A DNA stretch of 64,000 nt. Source: Cytobacillus dafuensis (lineage in GTDB: Bacteria > Bacillota > Bacilli > Bacillales > Cytobacillaceae). Positions 1-9,404 of this stretch are shown here, one piece after another (the first letter of the stretch is position 1; each line of letters begins with the position of its first letter). Both the position numbers and the translations under genes were made by a program. The stretch lies in assembly GCF_007995155.1 (NCBI RefSeq), contig NZ_CP042593.1:3700001-3764000 (forward strand). Direction: 5' to 3'. Below the pieces are notes generated by a model, which searched no databases, had not been told where the DNA came from, and saw only the letters and a list, made by a program, of their open reading frames with translations.

Positions 1-151
1 TTCTCTTTGTAATCTCTGTGGAATATTTTTTTTCTAAATCTTTTTGTGCACCTAACTCAATAATTCGATTGCCTCTTGTAAAAACAGCTTCAACGATATG
101 ATTTTCAGATTGCATTGTATAAATATTTCCTCCATACCAGAGTTTACCCAT
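1..151 (-). CDS. ytcJ: YtcJ-like amidohydrolase, N-terminal fragment (runs off window)
   Basis: Reading the minus strand from the ATG at 151 gives an open frame to the window edge, beginning MGKLWYGGNIYTMQSENH. A strong ribosome binding site (AAGGAAGGGG) lies just upstream. The start resembles metal-dependent amidohydrolases of the YtcJ type, whose first residues form the small beta-sandwich that precedes the catalytic barrel. Only about 50 residues are visible, so no catalytic residue can be checked. The location next to the ytcI-type gene matches the B. subtilis order and is the main support for the name. Confidence 0.6.
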   Translation of the reverse strand, partial: MGKLWYGGNIYTMQSENHIVEAVFTRGNRIIELGAQKDLEKKYSTEITKR

Positions 152-185
152 TTTCTTAGTCCCCTTCCTTCAATTTTTATCACAG

Positions 186-213
186 AAAAATGCAGGTGCT
201 TTATTCACCTGCA
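186..213 (-). terminator. Rho-independent terminator after ytcI
   Basis: On the minus strand an 8-bp stem, TGCAGGTG / CACCTGCA with a 7-nt loop, is followed by TTTTT. It lies between the end of the acyl-CoA synthetase gene and the ytcJ-type gene, so the two are probably separate units. Confidence 0.8.
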
Positions 214-226
214 TAAAAAAATAAAA

Positions 227-1810
227 TTAATTTGTAGTTGCTTCCATTTCTTGTTTCCTAAGTTCAATACGTCTAATTTTTCCAGAAGTTGTTTTCGGAA
301 GTTCAGATATAAACTCAATTTTTCTTGGGTATTTATATGGCGCTGTCAATTCTTTTACATGGTCTTGAAGTACTTTAATAAGATTCAGATCCTCTTCATC
401 TACCCCATCCTGTAAGACAACAAATGCTTTTACAATATGCCCGCGAACCTCATCAGGACTTGCTACAACAGCGCATTCCTTAACAAAAGGATGCTTGACA
501 AGCGCATCTTCTACTTCGAATGGTCCAATCGTGTAGCCAGAGCTAATAATAATATCATCTCCACGGCCTTCGAACCAGAAATAGCCTTCTTCATCCTTTT
601 TTGCTTTATCTCCTGTGATGTAGTAATCTCCTCGGAACTGCATAGCTGTTCTTTCAGGATCTTTATAATAGTTTTTAAATAACGCTGGTGTTTCTATATG
701 AACAGCGATATCACCAACTTCATTTACTTCACAAGGTTCTCCATCTTCGTTAATGATTTCAACTCTGTTTCCCGGTGTTGGCTTGCCCATAGAACCAGCC
801 TTTAAATCCATACCTTTCGTAACACCAACTAGCAGTGTGTTTTCGGTTTGTCCATATCCATCTCGTACATTCACATTAAAATGCTTCTTAAATATATCGA
901 TCACTTCTCGGTTCAATGGCTCTCCTGCCGAAACAGCACTTCGAAGGTGAGGGAGTTTGTATTCATGGATATTATCTGCTTTCGCCATAATTCGGTACTC
1001 TGTCGGTGTACAGCAAAGAACATTTACATCATAATTCTGGAGAAGCTGTAAATACTTTTTCGGTTCAAACTTTCCATTATACACGAACCCTGTAGCACCA
1101 GAGCCTAGTACAGATAAGAATGGACTCCAAATCCACTTTTGCCAGCCAGGTCCTGCTGTTGCCCAAACTGTATCGCCCTCTTCAATGCATAGCCAGTTTG
1201 GAGCAGCCGTCCGAAGATGTGCAAATGCCCAACCATGAGTATGAACGGCTCCTTTCGGATTTCCAGTTGTTCCAGATGTATAGGATAAGAAAGCCATATC
1301 ATCCTGTTTCGTCTCTGCCATGTCTAGCTTATCAGATGCAGCTTTCATGGCGTCATCTAGATCTATCCAATTTTCTGCTTGACCGCCGATAACAAACTTC
1401 GCAAGTTGCTCCGCTTCCTTTACTTCCGTAAACTGTTCGACATATGGATAATAGCTAATAATTCCCTTCACATCACCGTGAGTAATTCTATATTGTAAAT
1501 CTTTTTCTCGTAGCATTTCAGAGCTTGGTATTACGACAAGTCCAGCTTTTAAAGCAGCTATATATACTTGGTAAGCTTCTATTAATCGTGGAACAATTAT
1601 AAGAAGAACATCACCTTTTTTTAACCCATGATTGATAAAAATGTTCCCAATTTTATTTGCATTACGAATCAGTTCTTTGTAAGTGATTTCACTCTTTTCC
1701 CCTTGCTCGCCTTCCCATCTGATCGCCAGCCTCTCAGAATCACATGCAAAACGCTCTATCTCCGATACAAGATTATACTTCTCTGGAGCCAGTAAGTCTT
1801 CGCGCTTCAT
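227..1810 (-). CDS. ytcI: Acyl-CoA synthetase (AMP-forming), YtcI family
   Basis: A 527-residue member of the ANL (acyl-adenylate ligase) family that activates a carboxylate with ATP and CoA. The P-loop-like YTSGTTGNPKG is near residue 177, the DGYGQTE adenylate-binding motif near 320, the ITGDKAKKDEEGYFWFEGR hinge region near 400-420, and the C-terminal PKTTSGKIRR carries the catalytic lysine. Overall it resembles acetyl/medium-chain acyl-CoA synthetases; the substrate is not readable. Two adjacent ATG codons exist (1813 and 1810). The second is preferred because the AGGGGGAG site would be only 2 nt from the first. It sits next to sspA as in B. subtilis. Confidence 0.85.
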   Translation of the reverse strand: MKREDLLAPEKYNLVSEIERFACDSERLAIRWEGEQGEKSEITYKELIRNANKIGNIFINHGLKKGDVLLIIVPRLIEAYQVYIAALKAGLVVIPSSEMLREKDLQYRITHGDVKGIISYYPYVEQFTEVKEAEQLAKFVIGGQAENWIDLDDAMKAASDKLDMAETKQDDMAFLSYTSGTTGNPKGAVHTHGWAFAHLRTAAPNWLCIEEGDTVWATAGPGWQKWIWSPFLSVLGSGATGFVYNGKFEPKKYLQLLQNYDVNVLCCTPTEYRIMAKADNIHEYKLPHLRSAVSAGEPLNREVIDIFKKHFNVNVRDGYGQTENTLLVGVTKGMDLKAGSMGKPTPGNRVEIINEDGEPCEVNEVGDIAVHIETPALFKNYYKDPERTAMQFRGDYYITGDKAKKDEEGYFWFEGRGDDIIISSGYTIGPFEVEDALVKHPFVKECAVVASPDEVRGHIVKAFVVLQDGVDEEDLNLIKVLQDHVKELTAPYKYPRKIEFISELPKTTSGKIRRIELRKQEMEATTN

Positions 1811-1951
1811 CATATCTCCCCCTAGTAATTTATGTATTGTACTGCTTATTTCGAATACGTATTTAAAAATTATTATACTAAATTATTTCAAAATTTTAAA
1901 TTATTTATTTTTAACAAGGCTGTTTAGTCTATTTTACTGGAAAACATGAAT

Positions 1952-1979
1952 AAGGAGCAGGAAAGATATCCTGCTCCTT
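1952..1979 (-). terminator. Terminator after sspA
   Basis: Perfect 10-bp stem AAGGAGCAGG / CCTGCTCCTT with an 8-nt loop just downstream of the SASP stop codon. The T-tract on the minus strand is weak (ATTCATGTTTT). Confidence 0.65.
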
Positions 1980-2004
1980 GTAGCCATATTATTTATTTTT
2001 TATA

Positions 2005-2205
2005 TTATCTTTGGAAACCACCTAATTGCTGTTCAGCCATTTGTACTAAACGCTTTGTGATTTCTCCTCCAACTGAACCGTTAGCACGAGAAGTTGTATC
2101 TGCACCAAGGTTTACTCCAAACTCAGTAGCAATTTCATACTTCATTTGATCAAGAGCTTGCTGTACTCCAGCAACTAGAAGTTGGTTTGAACTGTTGTTT
2201 GCCAT
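2005..2205 (-). CDS. sspA: Alpha/beta-type small acid-soluble spore protein
   Basis: A 66-residue SASP that coats and protects DNA in the dormant spore. The family signatures are clear: the [22 protein letters not shown] block holds the germination protease cleavage region (YEIATEFG), and the second block runs through [20 protein letters not shown] very strong ribosome binding site (AAGGAGGTGA) precedes the ATG. Upstream lies a SigG-type promoter, as expected for expression in the forespore. Name and position match sspA of B. subtilis, which also lies between ytcI and thiI; other alpha/beta SASP paralogues are nearly identical, so the exact paralogue name is an inference from synteny. Confidence 0.95.
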   Translation of the reverse strand: MANNSSNQLLVAGVQQALDQMKYEIATEFGVNLGADTTSRANGSVGGEITKRLVQMAEQQLGGFQR

Positions 2206-2228
2206 GTGACTTCACCTCCTTGTGAGTA

Positions 2229-2259
2229 TAGAATGTGTAGAATCACATGGCCATATTCA
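2229..2259 (-). promoter_or_regulatory. SigG-type promoter of sspA
   Basis: On the minus strand TGAATA (2259-2254), an 18-nt spacer, then CATTCTA (2235-2229). This matches the forespore sigma-G pattern (-35 TGMATA, -10 CATWMTA, spacer 17-18). It lies about 25-55 nt upstream of the SASP start. Confidence 0.75.
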
Positions 2260-2298
2260 GTTTTTTATTGGTAATTGTTTCTTCCTGACTCCTTTAGA

Positions 2299-2542
2299 CT
2301 GAGTTAAACTGCTCCGTTGTTTTCCGCTGCAGGCACTCGCTTTCCGCGGGCGGTCCGGGAGCCTCCTCGTCGCTGTCGCTCCTGTGGGGTCTCCCTTTGA
2401 CTCGCTTCTCCCGCAGGACAATGAATAATCATCCCTGAATAAACACCGCACGAAGGAAATGCGAATGCATTTTCGAGGATCTCGCGCCTTCCGCTCCAAT
2501 CAACAACAAAATAGCAGTATAAACACTAAGCAGTAACTCAGC
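2299..2542. repeat. Family A repeat (MITE-like), copy A1
   Basis: A 244-bp element of the same family as those at 18097 and 23754. The shared core includes CCGCTGCAGGC, CGGGCGGTC, AGCCTCCTCGT, GGGGTCTCCC, CGCAGGAC, CACCGCACGAAG and GCATTTTCGAGGA in the same order. Ends form an imperfect inverted repeat (CTGAGTTAAACTGCT versus GCTGAGTTACTGCT on the other strand). No target duplication is evident for this copy. It fills the gap between sspA and thiI and carries no credible gene. Confidence 0.85.
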
Positions 2543-2548
2543 TTATAT

Positions 2549-3754
2549 TTAAAATAAATCTTCAAACGATTCTTGTTTCACAGTTTGAGGAGTAATTAGG
2601 ATTGTTTCCGTATTTTCTACTGCTTTTGAAATATACGGATCAAAATCAGTATAGCTCTCAAAGTACCTCACTTTTTCCCGTTTTGGCTTTGTTTTCGGTG
2701 ATGATGGTACAAAAACCGTGCAGCAATCCTCATATGGGCGATTAGATATTTCAAATGTATCAATTTTTTCTGCAATATTAATGATCTCAGATTTGTCCAT
2801 TGTAATTAATGGTCGTAAAATCGGTGTGTTTGTGACATCATTGATCGCAAACATACTCTCAAGGGTCTGACTTGCAACCTGGCCGAGACTTTCCCCAGTA
2901 ATAATCGCCAATCCTTCCTTTTTTCTTCTAATTTCATCTGTAATTCGCAGCATCATTCTTCTTGTTGTTGTCATTGTATAATTTTCTGGAACCTGCTGCT
3001 GAATTAGCTGTTGAATTTCGGTAAATGGAACGATATGAAGAAGGATGCCTCCACTAATATTAGCCAGTTTTTCAGTTAAATCGATAACCTTTTGTTTTGA
3101 ACGCTCACTCGTAAATGGTGGACTGTAGAAATGAACAGCCTCCATTTCAAGCCCTCTTTTCATGGATAAATATCCCGCTACTGGGCTATCAATTCCTCCT
3201 GAAAGCATGAGCATGGATTTTCCGCTTGATCCAACCGGAAGACCTCCTGCACCTAGAATATTTTCACAGGACAAGTACACCGCTTCCTCGCGAACCTCGA
3301 TTTGAAGATTAATATCTGGGGTTTTGACATTAACCTTTAACCCTGGAATATTTTTAAGAAAATGTGCGCCGAATGTATGATTTATTTCGTCTGTATTGAG
3401 AATAAATTTTTTATCTGCTCTTTTTGTTGTAATTTTAAAGGTATTTCCATCTTTATATTGATTTTTGAACAGGGTAAGAGCAGCATCCTTCATATTTTCT
3501 AGATTTTTATCTACTTTAATTGCTGGACTAAAAGATTGTATGCCGAACACATTCTTTAAGCGGTCGATAATTTCAGTACCGTTTTCCCCATTCAAAAGGA
3601 CAAACATTCTTTCTCTGTTTCCTTCAATTTTTACATTTTCAAAATCACGTAAAACTTGCTTAATATTTCTCTTCAATTTATCAATAAAATGTTTCCGATT
3701 TCTTCCCTTTGTTGATAGTTCCCCATATCGGATTAGAATGCGATCATAATTCAT
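2549..3754 (-). CDS. thiI: tRNA 4-thiouridine synthase ThiI
   Basis: A 401-residue enzyme that adenylates U8 of tRNA and transfers sulfur to make 4-thiouridine; in some bacteria it also feeds thiazole synthesis. A THUMP domain occupies roughly residues 60-165 and the PP-loop ATP site SGGIDS is at 185-190. The protein ends soon after the DCCTVF segment and lacks the C-terminal rhodanese domain of E. coli ThiI, as is usual in Bacillus. It starts one base after the nifZ stop (TAA-T-ATG), with its ribosome binding site inside nifZ, so the two are translationally linked. The neighbour cysteine desulfurase is the expected sulfur donor. Confidence 0.95.
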   Translation of the reverse strand: MNYDRILIRYGELSTKGRNRKHFIDKLKRNIKQVLRDFENVKIEGNRERMFVLLNGENGTEIIDRLKNVFGIQSFSPAIKVDKNLENMKDAALTLFKNQYKDGNTFKITTKRADKKFILNTDEINHTFGAHFLKNIPGLKVNVKTPDINLQIEVREEAVYLSCENILGAGGLPVGSSGKSMLMLSGGIDSPVAGYLSMKRGLEMEAVHFYSPPFTSERSKQKVIDLTEKLANISGGILLHIVPFTEIQQLIQQQVPENYTMTTTRRMMLRITDEIRRKKEGLAIITGESLGQVASQTLESMFAINDVTNTPILRPLITMDKSEIINIAEKIDTFEISNRPYEDCCTVFVPSSPKTKPKREKVRYFESYTDFDPYISKAVENTETILITPQTVKQESFEDLF

Positions 3755-3755
3755 A

Positions 3756-4898
3756 TTATTTCATTACCTCTCTTAGCCTTTTAACTGTTTCTTTAACCGC
3801 TTCAATAAACTGAGCAGCCTCTTCTAGGGTATTTTCATAGGATAAACTTATCCTAATGGCACTCAAAGCTTCATCCTCTGGGACTCCTATTGCTAGTAAA
3901 GTGCTGCTTGCCTTCTGTTTTTTAGATGAGCAAGCACTTGTCGTTGATACAAACATTTCTTTTTCCTCAAGTGCATGGACAAAAACTTCAGCCTTGAAGC
4001 CCTTAATTGAAAAATTCAAAATATGAGGAGCTGATTGGTTAAGTGGGGTATGAATTGTAACCCCTTGTATCATTTCCAATTCTCTCCTTAAAAAATCCTT
4101 TATTTTAATCATTTTATCTAAGTGTTTTTCTTGTTGCTGGAATGTTAACCTTAGTGCTCTAGCCATTGCTACCATTCCGGCCACATTTTCCGTGCCACTT
4201 CTAAGCTTCCATTCTTGGCCACCACCAGAAATTAACGAAGAGATTTTTACACCATTTCGGATAAACAGTGCGCCTGTCCCTTTTAAACCATGAAATTTAT
4301 GGCCTGAAATAGTGCACAGATCTACAAAACACTCAGAGATCGAAAGTGGAACCTTTCCAATACCTTGAACATGATCAACATGAAAAAGTATTTTCGAATG
4401 CTTCTTTAGGAGCTGGCCGATCTCTTTAATTGCCTGAATAGATCCAATCTCATTATTAACATGCATGACAGAAACTAAAATCGTTTCATCAGTAATTGCA
4501 TCCGCAATATCGTTAATATTTATGATTCCGTTATGATCAACTGGGATATAGGTTATCCTAAATCCAAGCTCTTTTAATTGTTCCATTGATTCTCTTACGG
4601 AAGGATGTTCTATTTCCGTTGTGATCAGATGACGGCCTCTTCCTCGATGCATAAGAGCTGCCCCTTTAATAGCAATATTATTGCTTTCCGTACCACCTGA
4701 TGTAAAAAAGATCTCATTTGTTTGAACCTTTAGCAGCCTGGCCACTTGCTCTCTAGCTTGAAATAGGAGCTTTTCTGACTTAGCACCCATGCTATGCAAA
4801 GAAGAGGGATTGCCAAAGTACTCTAAAGAAACTTTGCGAAATGAATCCATAACTTCTTGATAAGGCTTGGTTGTAGAACTATTATCAAAATAAATCAT
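3756..4898 (-). CDS. nifZ: Cysteine desulfurase NifZ (sulfur donor for ThiI)
   Basis: A 380-residue PLP enzyme of the NifS/IscS class that takes sulfur from cysteine and passes it as persulfide. The start is placed at MIYFDNSSTTKPY, which follows GAGAGGG at good spacing; the upstream in-frame codon has no such site. The PLP lysine lies in SGHKFHGLKG and the mobile-loop cysteine in TTSACSSKKQ. HVDHVQGIGK carries the PLP-contacting Asp/His region. In B. subtilis the nifZ-thiI pair is dedicated to tRNA thiolation, and the tight coupling here supports the same role. Confidence 0.93.
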   Translation of the reverse strand: MIYFDNSSTTKPYQEVMDSFRKVSLEYFGNPSSLHSMGAKSEKLLFQAREQVARLLKVQTNEIFFTSGGTESNNIAIKGAALMHRGRGRHLITTEIEHPSVRESMEQLKELGFRITYIPVDHNGIININDIADAITDETILVSVMHVNNEIGSIQAIKEIGQLLKKHSKILFHVDHVQGIGKVPLSISECFVDLCTISGHKFHGLKGTGALFIRNGVKISSLISGGGQEWKLRSGTENVAGMVAMARALRLTFQQQEKHLDKMIKIKDFLRRELEMIQGVTIHTPLNQSAPHILNFSIKGFKAEVFVHALEEKEMFVSTTSACSSKKQKASSTLLAIGVPEDEALSAIRISLSYENTLEEAAQFIEAVKETVKRLREVMK

Positions 4899-5241
4899 TT
4901 TTATCCCTCTCTTTCCAAAAACGGACGGCAACTGTATATATTATCATAATTTAACTTTTATTAAAATGAATCATTTTTATCTTACCGCAAAAACTGATTA
5001 AAGATGAAGTGATTTAATCTGTTTATTGTAAGAATTAATTTCTTTAATAAAGATTATTTTTATTAAAAATCTACTTTATTATTGTGTGATTATACAATAC
5101 AATTGAATATTAAAAAGATGAAACGTTGTTATCTCAATATATTTAATATTGAAACTTTAGTTATTTTCGACAATTCTGTTACAACCTATGTTACTATGTA
5201 AACGTTTGAAATATTTAGATACGGATTCAGGGGGATGAAGT
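4899..5241. other. Intergenic region between nifZ and brnQ
   Basis: 343 bp of AT-rich DNA between divergently transcribed genes. No ORF worth reporting and no T-box or leucine-type leader were seen. The only recognisable site is the weak cre-like sequence listed separately. Confidence 0.5.
5196..5211 (+). promoter_or_regulatory. Possible cre (CcpA) site upstream of brnQ
   Basis: ATGTAAACGTTTGAAA matches the cre consensus WTGNNARCGNWWWCAW except at two positions in the right half and contains the AAACGTTT palindrome. It lies 30 bp before the brnQ start. Suggestive only; ccpA itself is in this window. Confidence 0.3.
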
Positions 5242-6576
5242 ATGAATAAAAATTTATCTTCGAAGCAAATCATGGCCGTTGGTCTTATGTTATTTGCTTT
5301 ATTTTTTGGTGCTGGAAATATGATTTTCCCGCCATTTTTAGGTCAAGAAGCAGGAAGCAATATGTGGACTGCTATTATTGGATTTTTAATAACCGGGGTA
5401 GGATTACCACTTCTTGCAATTATTGCCATCGCAAAAGCCGGTGATGTTCAAACGATGGCCAGTAGGGTTCATCCTGTTTATGGGATTGTATTCCCAGTCG
5501 TGATGTATTTAGTCATTGGACCATTATTTGCAATTCCTAGGACTGGGACTGTTTCCTTCGAAATCGGTGTTTTACCGTTCCTATCTGAAAACGCTTCCAG
5601 CAGCCGTTGGCCATTACTTATTTTTTCGATTGTTTTCTTTTTTGTTACAGCATTACTTGCGATGAATCCAACTAAGCTAGTAGACACAATTGGAAAGATA
5701 TTAACACCAGCTTTACTAATTATATTAGGAATCATCGTTGTTAAAAGTCTAATTACTCCATTAGGTGAGCCGCATGCACCTGTAGGTCCTTATGCAGATG
5801 GTCCTTTATTTAAAGGGTTCGTTGAAGGCTATTTAACAATGGATACGATTGCCGCTCTTGTATTTGGGATTATTGTCATTAGCTCAATAAAAGGGCTAGG
5901 TGTTACAAATAAAAAATCATTGACAAAGATTTGTGTACAAGCTGGTATAATTGCTGCAACAGGTCTTGTCATCGTTTATCTTTCTTTAGCTTATATCGGT
6001 TCAACTGCACCAGATACTTTAGGGACTCAGGAAAATGGTGGAGCTATTCTCTCAGGAGCTGCCAATTACTTGTTCGGATCATTTGGATCTATCATACTTG
6101 GATTAGCGATTTTATTTGCTTGTTTAACGACTTCAATCGGTCTTGTGTCAGCTTGCGCAGAGTATTTTTCAAAGCTTATGCCACGTTTTTCTTACAAAAC
6201 TATAGTTATAATTTTCTCAATCTTTAGTACAATCATAGCAAATATAGGTTTAACACAGCTTATTAAGTTCTCGGTTCCTGTGTTAGTTATTATTTATCCA
6301 CTAGCAATTGTTTTAATTGTCCTATCCTTTTTGCATAATGCATTTAAAGGTTCTTCAATCGTATATATATGGGCCTTAATTCCAACAGGTATCATTAGCT
6401 TAATTGATGGTTTAAATGCAGCAGGATTAAACATGACAGCTATTACTGATGCACTTAATTTCTTACCGCTATTCGATCAAGGAATTGGCTGGATTGTACC
6501 TGCCATTTTAGGAGCGATTGTCGGATATGTAATTTCTTTAGCTTCTGGTACTGCTGAGGAAACGATTACAAATTAA
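5242..6576 (+). CDS. brnQ: Branched-chain amino acid transporter BrnQ/BraB
   Basis: A 444-residue LIVCS-family permease with about 12 hydrophobic segments, importing Leu, Ile and Val with Na+ or H+. The N-terminal stretch GLMLFALFFGAGNMIFPP is diagnostic, followed by the PRTGTVSFEIG segment. A GGGGGA ribosome binding site precedes the ATG. It is a single-gene unit ending in a strong terminator and lies between nifZ and ezrA as braB does in B. subtilis. Confidence 0.93.
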   Translation: MNKNLSSKQIMAVGLMLFALFFGAGNMIFPPFLGQEAGSNMWTAIIGFLITGVGLPLLAIIAIAKAGDVQTMASRVHPVYGIVFPVVMYLVIGPLFAIPRTGTVSFEIGVLPFLSENASSSRWPLLIFSIVFFFVTALLAMNPTKLVDTIGKILTPALLIILGIIVVKSLITPLGEPHAPVGPYADGPLFKGFVEGYLTMDTIAALVFGIIVISSIKGLGVTNKKSLTKICVQAGIIAATGLVIVYLSLAYIGSTAPDTLGTQENGGAILSGAANYLFGSFGSIILGLAILFACLTTSIGLVSACAEYFSKLMPRFSYKTIVIIFSIFSTIIANIGLTQLIKFSVPVLVIIYPLAIVLIVLSFLHNAFKGSSIVYIWALIPTGIISLIDGLNAAGLNMTAITDALNFLPLFDQGIGWIVPAILGAIVGYVISLASGTAEETITN

Positions 6577-6583
6577 CGTGTAA

Positions 6584-6617
6584 AAAAAGCAATCAGCGAA
6601 AATGCTGATTGCTTTTT
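6584..6617 (+). terminator. Bidirectional terminator between brnQ and ezrA
   Basis: AAAAAGCAATCAGC stem with GCTGATTGCTTTTT and a 6-nt loop, flanked by A-tract and T-tract. It can serve both the plus-strand brnQ and the convergent ezrA. Confidence 0.85.
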
Positions 6618-6655
6618 AATTTGCCTTCATTATTTAAAGAAGCTGTGTCTTTTCT

Positions 6656-8344
6656 TTAAAGTTCACTTATTATTACTTCTATTTTCTGCATTGCACCAGG
6701 ATCGATTTCCTCAATTGCGGTCGCTGCTTGTTCTAAAGCTGTTTTGTAATCATAGCTCCTGAAAGAGATCTCAGCATCATGCAATCCTTGTTCAACAGAA
6801 GGATATCTTCTTCGATATCTATTTCCATATTGAATGACTTTTTCTACAAACATGACTGTTTCAATCATATCATTTGTCATGTTAACCATCTTTTCTACTG
6901 TAAGGACAGCAACCTCTAAGTATTGTTGTACAACTGGGATATTTAATGGTTTTTCATCCAACTTAACAAAGACATTTTCAATACTTTCCTTGGTATCCTC
7001 CATTAAATATTGATAATCTTGAGGAAGACCTGGCACATTACTTTTTGAAACAAGCCTTACTGTATCAGCTAATTTTTTTCTTAAGTCTTGAACACTCTCG
7101 CGTGCAGTTATTTCGTCTTTTCTTAAGGCTTGCAACTTTTCAGCAAACTTAGCATGTTCTTCTTCAATTTCTTCTATATGTGCTTTTATCTCTTCAAGTT
7201 CTGCCTTTAATATAGAGTGTGCGGTACTTTTTGTAGCAATGTTATGTTCAAGGATTTCGAATCTCTTAAAAATTTTCGTTAACTTCTTTTCTAAATTGCT
7301 TTGAATCTCATTATCCTTATCTGTAATATGATAGCTCTGACGAACAAGGCCTAATTCATCTTTTAGTTGTTTGTTAATTTCTTTGTTAGTATATAACATA
7401 TTTTTTGTAGTCTCGTTCTGCTGGCCAATGTAATGCTTTGAATGAACTTCTTCCTCAAGTAAATCATAGAGCAAATCAATATTGTCTTTAATTTCACTTA
7501 TACCCTTTTCAGCATCTGTAATTTCTGCTTTTTCAACACTACTTAAATAATTTGTTATTTCCTGCTCAATTCTTACCAGCTCTTTATCAAATTGGATATG
7601 ATCGAGGATAAAGCCTTGACTCGCCATTTCTTTAAAGCCCTCTGTAAGCTCTTTTAATTGAGTTGGCATTTTCGATTGACATTCAACAAGTAATGTCGGT
7701 ATTACATCCATTTTACTTTTGATTTCTTCTAGATTTCCTTTTATCGTTAAAACAATTTCTCTTGCTTCAAGATAGTTGCCATTTTCAGTTTTTTCTTCGT
7801 AGTCTTCGAACTTTGTGAAGGCATTATCTAGTTGCTGTTCAAGAATTTCAGCGGCTTTCCCATATGTATGGTGATGAGCAAGTAATGTTTTCTTGCTTTC
7901 ACGGTATATATCTTTAAGCTCTTCAATCTCCGTCCTATTTTTCTCTTCACTTCCAACAAGTTCATTCAACTCATTTAATAAATTTTGAATGCTCTCTTCG
8001 ATTTCATTTAAATATTTTACAATTGATCTTTGAACTTCTTTTGCTCTTTTAAAACGATATTTATCAATAAATTCTTCCGCATCGAATAAATAGTCCTCAA
8101 CATTTGGCAGCTGAGCTGTAACAATATCATCCCATTCCGTTCTCCAGCGCTCAAATAGTTCTTCCGTTTGACCTGTCATATTTAATTGCTTCACCTTCGA
8201 CATTTCATCGAGAACAGGGCGATTCACAATATCCATCTTCCATGTTTCTAACCGATCAATTTCTTTATAATGTTTTTTCTTTAATATAAATCCTGTAAAA
8301 AATAGTCCTATTACAATGACGATTCCGCCAATTATGTATTCCAT
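6656..8344 (-). CDS. ezrA: Septation ring regulator EzrA
   Basis: A 562-residue protein with one N-terminal membrane helix (residues about 3-22, YIIGGIVIVIGLFFTGFIL) followed by a long cytosolic, almost wholly helical spectrin-like rod rich in Glu, Lys and Leu. EzrA binds FtsZ, limits extra Z-rings and organises the divisome in Firmicutes. Length equals that of B. subtilis EzrA (562). The ATG follows an AGGGGGC site at slightly long spacing. The gene is convergent with brnQ and divergent from hisJ, as in B. subtilis. Confidence 0.95.
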   Translation of the reverse strand: MEYIIGGIVIVIGLFFTGFILKKKHYKEIDRLETWKMDIVNRPVLDEMSKVKQLNMTGQTEELFERWRTEWDDIVTAQLPNVEDYLFDAEEFIDKYRFKRAKEVQRSIVKYLNEIEESIQNLLNELNELVGSEEKNRTEIEELKDIYRESKKTLLAHHHTYGKAAEILEQQLDNAFTKFEDYEEKTENGNYLEAREIVLTIKGNLEEIKSKMDVIPTLLVECQSKMPTQLKELTEGFKEMASQGFILDHIQFDKELVRIEQEITNYLSSVEKAEITDAEKGISEIKDNIDLLYDLLEEEVHSKHYIGQQNETTKNMLYTNKEINKQLKDELGLVRQSYHITDKDNEIQSNLEKKLTKIFKRFEILEHNIATKSTAHSILKAELEEIKAHIEEIEEEHAKFAEKLQALRKDEITARESVQDLRKKLADTVRLVSKSNVPGLPQDYQYLMEDTKESIENVFVKLDEKPLNIPVVQQYLEVAVLTVEKMVNMTNDMIETVMFVEKVIQYGNRYRRRYPSVEQGLHDAEISFRSYDYKTALEQAATAIEEIDPGAMQKIEVIISEL

Positions 8345-8581
8345 TTTTTCAAAAGCCCCCTGTTCTTTTCCGAGCCAGAATTACATTTTATATATATTTT
8401 TTAATATCATGTTCAGTTCAATGTTTTTATGATACCATGTATACGACAATTTTTGACTATTTATTTCATTTTTTTATCTAATTTATTGTGAAAAAATTGG
8501 TATTATATCCTTAATTGAACACTAAGTATTTAATATTTTCAAATATTTCGCTCTTTTTAATGGAAAGAAGGTTGCTATCCA

Positions 8582-9373
8582 ATGATAAAAGATGGACATA
8601 TTCATACATCATTTTGTCCGCATGGCACACAAGACTCGTTGGAGGGGTATGTGGAAAAAGCGATTGAACTCGGTTTTAAAGAAATTTCTTTTACTGAGCA
8701 TGCCCCGTTACCAGAAGGGTTTAAAGATCCTACCCCTGCCAAGGACAGCGCTATGAAAATGGAGGATTTGGGATTTTATTTTGAGGAAATTAGCAGAGTG
8801 AAATCCATTTATAAAGAAAAAATAAAAATCAATACAGGTCTTGAAGTTGATTTTATCGAGGGATTTGAACGCGAGACTACGAATTTTTTAAATCAGTTCG
8901 GCCACCAATTAGATGATTCCATATTATCTGTGCATTTTTTAAAGTATGGAAGCGAATACGAATGTTTGGACTATAGTCCAGAAACATTTGGTACGATGAT
9001 TCAAAAATATGGCTCCATTAATGAAGTATACAGTGTTTACTTTAAGACATTGCTTCAATCCATACATTGTGAATTAGGCCCTTGTAAACCGAAAAGGATA
9101 GGTCATATTACATTGGTGAAAAAATTTCAAAAGAAATTTCCTTCCGAAAGGGACTTTACTCCTGAGATATTAGAGGTGCTTTCAGCTATCCAAAAAAAGG
9201 GCTATGAAATTGACTATAATGGAGCTGGGTATTCCAAGCCTCTTTGTAAAGAACCATATCCTCCCAATTGGGTTGTAAAGGAAGCGATGCATAGAGATAT
9301 TAACCTTGTCTATGGTTCTGATGCTCACCAAATTAAAGAACTCGGCCAAGGTAAACATACCATGCTATTTTGA
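8582..9373 (+). CDS. hisJ: Histidinol-phosphatase (PHP type)
   Basis: A 263-residue PHP-superfamily phosphatase for the penultimate step of histidine synthesis. Metal-binding motifs are visible: DGHIHTSFCPHG at the N-terminus, EISFTEHAPLP near residue 40, the GLEVDFIEG glutamate near 95, a SVHFLKYG histidine, RIGHITLVKKF, and YGSDAHQIKELG at the C-terminus. It stands alone here, away from other his genes, which is also the B. subtilis arrangement (ytvP). Confidence 0.92.
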   Translation: MIKDGHIHTSFCPHGTQDSLEGYVEKAIELGFKEISFTEHAPLPEGFKDPTPAKDSAMKMEDLGFYFEEISRVKSIYKEKIKINTGLEVDFIEGFERETTNFLNQFGHQLDDSILSVHFLKYGSEYECLDYSPETFGTMIQKYGSINEVYSVYFKTLLQSIHCELGPCKPKRIGHITLVKKFQKKFPSERDFTPEILEVLSAIQKKGYEIDYNGAGYSKPLCKEPYPPNWVVKEAMHRDINLVYGSDAHQIKELGQGKHTMLF

Positions 9374-9404
9374 GGGGAATCCATGTTTTGGATTTCCTTC
9401 TGAT

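Noticed and set aside
98..415. 105-residue plus-strand frame over the ytcI/ytcJ junction
   Set aside because: It overlaps a terminator hairpin and is antisense to two clear genes.
2290..2550. Target-site duplication around repeat A1
   Set aside because: Flanks were compared and no direct repeat of 6 bp or more is adjacent to the ends.
5155..5190. CodY-box-like TATTTTCGACAATTC before brnQ
   Set aside because: About six mismatches to AATTTTCWGAAAATT; not better than chance in AT-rich DNA.
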